A DNA stretch of 64,000 nt from Allodiplogaster sudhausi (taxonomy: Eukaryota > Nematoda > Chromadorea > Rhabditida > Diplogasteridae). The DNA lies in assembly GCA_945643635.1 (NCBI GenBank), contig CALZFC010000062.1, forward strand, positions 1,152,501 through 1,216,500, read 5' to 3'. The notes beneath the pieces are model-generated. The model worked only from the letters and a program-made list of their open reading frames with translations. It made no database searches and had not been told where the DNA came from. Position 1 is the first letter of the stretch. Each line of letters opens with the position of its first letter. Both the position numbers and the translations under genes were made by a program. Below, piece after piece: positions 59,091 to 64,000 of the stretch.

Positions 59091-60347
59091 CAACATTGGC
59101 ATTTATAATATCGCCTATGTGTTATTCAGGCGCAGACCAGAGTAATAATACCAAGGGGGAAGGGAAAGGGAAAGCTGAAGCCACTACACCTTTCGGCGGC
59201 CGATGGATGATATGCAGGGTGAACGACATCCCGAGAGTGGGCCAGTCCCTGCAGCACGAGAGCAGAGAGCTGCCTGTGCAGGGCAGCCAGGGTCACTTGG
59301 ACATGTGCATTCGCACATCAAATAGAATAGAAGGAAAATAGAATAAAATAGAATGGATGTTCATTCGTTTCAAATTATTAAGGAGGTAAAATTAGACAGC
59401 GCGATATGACTACGGTCATCATGAGCCGCCCTCCTCTTTCACTTTCTAACTATGACCAAACAGCAAGTTTTGGACAAATTTGACATAATTCCTCAAACTT
59501 AAAGAATATTATTCGCTTTCCCAGTCTAGAATGAATTTGGCTTGCTGCTGGCAGAAGAGAAAGAGAGATAGAAAGAAAGAGAAAGCAAGAGACATAGAAA
59601 GAAAGAGAGAAAGAGAAATTGAAAGATTGACAACAATATGGAGAGAGAGAGTCAAGAGAGAGGAGAGAGAAATTAAGAGATTAAGAAAGGCATATTCAGC
59701 ACTAGGGAGAAAATGCCGTTTTGATTATCTCACTTTTTCATCCTCTCCTCTTCGAATTGCATGTCTGCGTTCCTATGGACATAGTGAGTGATCTTTCTCA
59801 AGATCTTTCTTCCTCTCTGCATATCTATTTATCTCGCTCTACTCTCCGCTGCTTATGTGGTCGGTCGCTTTTTGTTTCTCCGTTTCTATTTCCACCTATT
59901 TTCAAAACCCCGTCACTTAATCTCCCTTTCTTTCCCTCTCTGTATTTTTCTCTCTCTCTCTTACTCTCTTTCTCTTTCATCCTTTAGCGCTCTCTCGCTC
60001 TTTGTCTTTCTATCTCTGTCATTTTCTCTCTCTAATTCTCTCTGTTTCTCTATCTCTTTCTCTCTCTTTTTATCTCTTTCTTTCCTTCTTTCTCTATAGC
60101 TTTCTTCCTCTATGTCTCTGTCATTCTCTTTCCCTCTCTGTTTCTCTCTCTCTCTCTTTCTCACTCTCTCTCTCTCTCTCTCTGCATCACAGCTTTTTCT
60201 TGTGAATTTGCCCAAAGGGCGAGCAGCGAGAAGTGTACATGCTGGCTCTAGGCCACCGCACATTCGAAAATCGAACCTGCGATGCTCTCTCTCTCTCTCC
60301 TCCTCTTTCTTGTCTCCCCCCCCCCTCTCTGTCGCGTCCTCCCAACT

Positions 60348-60380
<33 letters not shown>

Positions 60381-60664
60381 TTCCATCCTGAATCGAGCAT
60401 GCTGCAGCAGTAGTGGCCGATGTTGTACCATAGGCCCTCCGGCAATGCCCTGAGTCCCGGCTAAGGAAGAGGAGATGGGCCATAGAGAAAGTGGAAGGAG
60501 CAGAGAAGAGAGACAGAGAGTGAGAGAGTGAGAGGGAGAGAGGGAGAGAGGGAGAGAGAGAGAGATCGGGGACAAGGAAGATGTGCATGCGCTCGTTGGA
60601 TGTCCATGTATGACGAAGAGAAATTTAAGAGATGAAGGAAAGAGAACGAAAGAGAGAGAGAGAG

Positions 60665-60705
<41 letters not shown>

Positions 60706-61143
60706 CCATGGCGGTGAATCAGAGAAAGCGAGCTTAAGTTTGTCCGTATTTAAGAGTCCGACGTTCATTGGCAAATTTGTTTGGCTTTCTTTATTTGACA
60801 ATCATACGTTTGTTTATGATTTTTATGCCAGCTCTTCGTATCTTGCGAAAAATATGTATGTAGATTACATGTATTCTTCCTGGCCTCGTCCCCATCTCTC
60901 TTCATCGCCTTCATAGTTTTCTCTACGATAATTGTAAATATCATTGGCATTCAAGTTGCGCGGCTCGAATTTCTGTATACCGTTTTGTTTTCTTACACCG
61001 AGCAATATTCCAATATATTCCAACTTTTTTTACGTGCTAATGAATAGAATTTGGAAAATTAGAGGAGTAACGAGAGAGAATTGGAAGTATGAAGAGAATA
61101 GAGTAAGAGAGATGGAGAGAGAACAACGAGTAAGAGAGAGAGA

Positions 61144-61180
<37 letters not shown>

Positions 61181-61747
61181 GGAGCGAAAGGGTAGGTGGA
61201 GGCGTGCGAGGGTCGCAATGGCAAAAGTGCAAGTGGCGGCAGTCTGCAGCGTCGTCCTTGCTGTGCAAGAACGAAGAGAGTTTGCGAGAGAAGAAGAGTT
61301 GAAGTGTTTACGAGTGATAGAGAGAGAAGAGATATGGAGAGGAAGTGAGAGAGAGAGAGAGAAAGAGAGAGAGTGGCCCAGACGTCTCTCTCTGGGCCAC
61401 AATGCTGCCCTCAGTGCACCCCTTGGATCCCGCTGAGGCTACTCTTGCGTGCCGCAAGCGCTCTCGCTCGTGCACATGTCCTAGCCGCTCACTTTCTCTC
61501 TCTTTCTCTCTCTCTCTCATAGACACACACACTCTCTCTCTCTTCACCTCATTCACTCCAACGCTCTTCTCAACTGGACTCTCTCAATCGCTCACTCTCT
61601 AACCTCGCTTCCGCCAGTAAACTGACTCCTCCAGGCCTGATGGAGGCTAGGACGCCTCAGGTCGCCCTCTGGCTACTTGGCTCTCCTTATCTCTCTCTCT
61701 CTCCTCCTCTCTCTCTTCGCCCTTCTTCCTCAACCTCTCACCCTTCC

Positions 61748-61792
<45 letters not shown>

Positions 61793-62225
61793 CTCTCCCT
61801 CATTTCTCTTCTCTGGCCTTTGCCCGTGATCGCTCAGTCAAAAGATCGCTTCGCTATGTATATATATAAAATAGTATGTTACTTCATTGTACGTTCACCG
61901 AATCTGAATAAGTGTATTGATTGGGCGCCGTATCGAACCGATTTTTCTGTATCTCTTTCCTCTGTCTCTCTGTCTCTCTCTCTCTATCTCTCTTTCTCTT
62001 TTTCTCAATGCTTCACTCATGCAAATCTCTTGCTTGTTATCTTTCATCTCTCTCCTTTTCTTTCTCTCTTTCTCTCTATATCTCTCTCTTGTCATCTCTC
62101 CTCCGGTAAGACATTCTCTGTTAGTTGCAGTAGTAGTACTAGTAATACGGGGAGCTGTAGAGGCAGACGGCTCGGTGCGGTTGTTGACATGGCGACTGGA
62201 GGCTCTCACTCGTCTCTCATATAGT
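59090..62225. other. Possible coding islands in CT/GA repeat, strand unresolved
   Basis: GC-rich islands at about 59130-59330, 60220-60295, 60385-60455, 61200-61290, 61375-61480, 61600-61650 and 62110-62220 stand out from repeat. On the minus strand they read as protein-like pieces (for example LRALPEGLWYNIGHYCC, SIRPGGVSLLAEAR with a GTTAGA donor, and HVNNRTEPSASTAPRITS). On the plus strand some also read well (EVYMLALGHRTFENRTCDA; FGGRWMICRVNDIPRVGQ). The pattern resembles the exon and intron texture of the real genes here, but I could not build a phase-consistent model or name a family. Confidence 0.2.
60645..60703. repeat. (GA)n microsatellite
   Basis: Nearly pure GAGAGA tract with a single GCGA interruption. 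Confidence 0.9.
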
Positions 62226-62738
62226 GGAGAGAGAAGAGAGAGAGAGAGAGAGAGAGGAAATAGAGTGAAGGGGGGGGGGGGAGAAAAGAGAGAGCAAGGA
62301 GATAGAGAGAGAAGAGAAGAGATGGAGAAAGAGGCGGAGAATATGTATATATAGGATTGGAGAGGGAGAGAAAGAACGGCTGGTAGAAGAACAGAATGAG
62401 GGGACGTAGGAAACATGTAGGCAGATGATACTTATGAGATGAAAAGCAGAGAAGATGATAAAGGAACGTAGGCATAAAGGCGATATAGGAACAAAAAAGG
62501 GAAGCAAAGAGGGGTAGAGAAAGAGAGAGAAGGAAGAGAGAGAAAGAAAGTGAAGCTTAAGGGAAGCAGCGTCGTTGGCAGTAATAGCTAAGAATTCAAG
62601 CGAAAGAAATGAGAAGGAATTTGAGAGAGAGAGAGAAGACAAAAGGCGCCTCCTTTAAAGTGAGCTCGAGAATGTTGCGAGACAAGTTATGCTGGGGCTG
62701 ATTGAGAGAATGAGAGAGATAGAAGAGAGGGAAAGCAG

Positions 62739-62834
62739 CAGAAGGGAAGAGTGTGCTGGAGGGAGAGAGAGGGAAAGAGAAAGAGGCAGAAGGGAAGAGG
62801 GTGTTGGAGGGAGAGAGAGGGAAAGAGAAAGAGC
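62739..62834. repeat. 48-bp tandem duplication, purine-rich
   Basis: Two almost identical copies of a 48-bp unit beginning CAGAAGGGAAGAG lie back to back, differing by a few bases. Confidence 0.7.
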
Positions 62835-63766
62835 ATTTATACTCCTCTCTTGTTTTCCCTAATCCCCACTAATTTCCTCCGATCCGATTGTGTGGGAGAA
62901 AACAAGTTCCGCTTTTTTTAGGAGGCACCATTTGATGAATCTCTAAGGTTAAAAGCATCAGAGTAAAAGAGTATCTAACTCCTGAATAAAAAGTAAGCTC
63001 ATAACTTCTCACATCGCTTTGAAAGATTCCTTATTGACGATGAAGTTTTTTTCCCGAGGGGTAAATAATCAGCCCTGAGGCTGGGCTGGAATGGTTCCCG
63101 GTCACCTCTTGTGATTCTAGAGTTCTATCGCCTTATCGACTGATTGAGCAAGTGAGAGACAATTCCCTCTCTTTCCTCAAAATCGTCATCACAACGGACC
63201 AAACAACAAGAATGCTATGTGGGAACGGAAGGAGAGAGAAAGAAGGAGGAAGAGAGAAAGAGGGAGGAAAAGAGAAAGAAAGAAAGAGGGAGGAAGAGAG
63301 AAAGAGAGAAAGAGAGAGGAAGAGAGAAAGAGTAAAAGAGGGAGAAAAAGAGAAAGAGGGAGGAAGAGAGAAAGAGGGAAGAAGAGAGAAGGAGAGAAAG
63401 GGAGAGATACAGAAAGATGGAAAATAAATGCCAGAGATGATGCATGCAGCAAAGAAAATGAATTGAGGAGAATGAGAGAGAGAGAGAGGGGCCCAAGTCA
63501 TAGCTAGTTCTCTCTCTCTCTCTCTGTATCTCACTTTCTCTCTCTCTCTCTCTCTGTATCTCACTTTCCTCTCCCTCTCTCTCTCTCTCTCTCTCTGTAT
63601 CTCACTTTCTCTCTCTCTTCCTCTCCCTCTCTCTTTCGTGGTGTGTACTGCTATATACTTTGTGCCTGCCGGCAGCCTTCACTTGTGCCTTGCATGTGTT
63701 TTTTCTGCATCTCCTTTTCATTTCTCTCTCGTATTCACTTTCTCTCAATCTCTCGCACACTGTTTC

Positions 63767-63767
63767 G

Positions 63768-63822
<55 letters not shown>
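63767..63822. repeat. (CT)n microsatellite
   Basis: CTCTCT array with one TTT interruption near the right edge of the window. Confidence 0.9.
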
Positions 63823-64000
63823 TCCTGCAACATGCTCCTTTGCTCCCTAAGGAGCCTTCGCTTGTCGTCACAGGCTCTATAGTCGATCGCATTATGCCAT
63901 AATTTATTGTCCATGACTCTGCCCCTCTCTCATTCTGCCGCTCTCTAATCTCGCTCTCCTTCTCTTTTTCCCTTTCTCGCACAAATTTCTTGTCTTACTC

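Larger units (their letters stand above)
62226..64000. other. Repeat-dominated end of window
   Basis: GA-rich DNA (62230-62350, 62500-62640 and 63230-63420) followed by CT arrays (63510-63620 and 63767-63820). A G10 run lies at 62271-62280. No gene or RNA gene is recognisable. Confidence 0.5.

Overview
This window looks like nuclear DNA of a nematode. It carries six transthyretin-like (TTR) genes, a gene family that is essentially nematode-specific. It also has a conventional kinesin heavy chain (UNC-116/KIF5 type), a tiny mitochondrial ATP synthase epsilon subunit, an S28 serine carboxypeptidase and a Goliath-type RING-H2 ubiquitin ligase. Exons are short (often 50-180 bp), GC-rich at third codon positions and separated by many small introns. 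Intron acceptors are looser than the strict Caenorhabditis TTTTCAG and include TTGAG, TTGAAG and CTAG. Introns and intergenic DNA are full of (GA)n/(CT)n microsatellites. A diplogastrid-like or other intron-rich nematode fits, but the genus cannot be read from the sequence.

Layout: (1) 1-6.4 kb, plus strand: the 3' part of a many-exon gene for an unrecognised protein, with a hydrophobic segment, then Pro/Gln-rich and Arg/Ser-rich regions and a charged C-terminus. (2) 9.6-18.6 kb, plus: a complete 26-exon kinesin-1 heavy chain, 988 aa. (3) 21.4-21.7 kb, plus: ATP synthase epsilon, 54 aa. (4) 22.3-23.5 kb, minus: TTR-like gene A. (5) 25.8-30.1 kb, plus: S28 peptidase, 13 exons. (6) 31.2-40.5 kb, plus: five TTR-like genes (B-F) in a head-to-tail array. 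(7) 42.6-48.1 kb: short GC-rich islands in a sea of CT/GA repeats that can be chained into a minus-strand gene model; this is tentative. (8) 48.6-55.1 kb, plus: Goliath-like RING-H2 ligase, with a roughly 1.06 kb inverted-repeat element in its last intron. (9) 55.1-64 kb: mostly CT/GA repeat with a few GC-rich islands whose strand and function I could not settle.

The genes do not form a pathway. They are mostly housekeeping or secretory genes, and the only functional cluster is the TTR array of small secreted proteins that arose by tandem duplication. The most interesting structural points are several GC-AG introns in the TTR genes and the peptidase, an intron loss shared by four array members, a 19-bp duplication across a splice donor, and three non-coding inverted-repeat elements between 51.6 and 55.1 kb. 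I did not find a CRISPR array, rRNA genes, convincing tRNA genes or an autonomous transposon.
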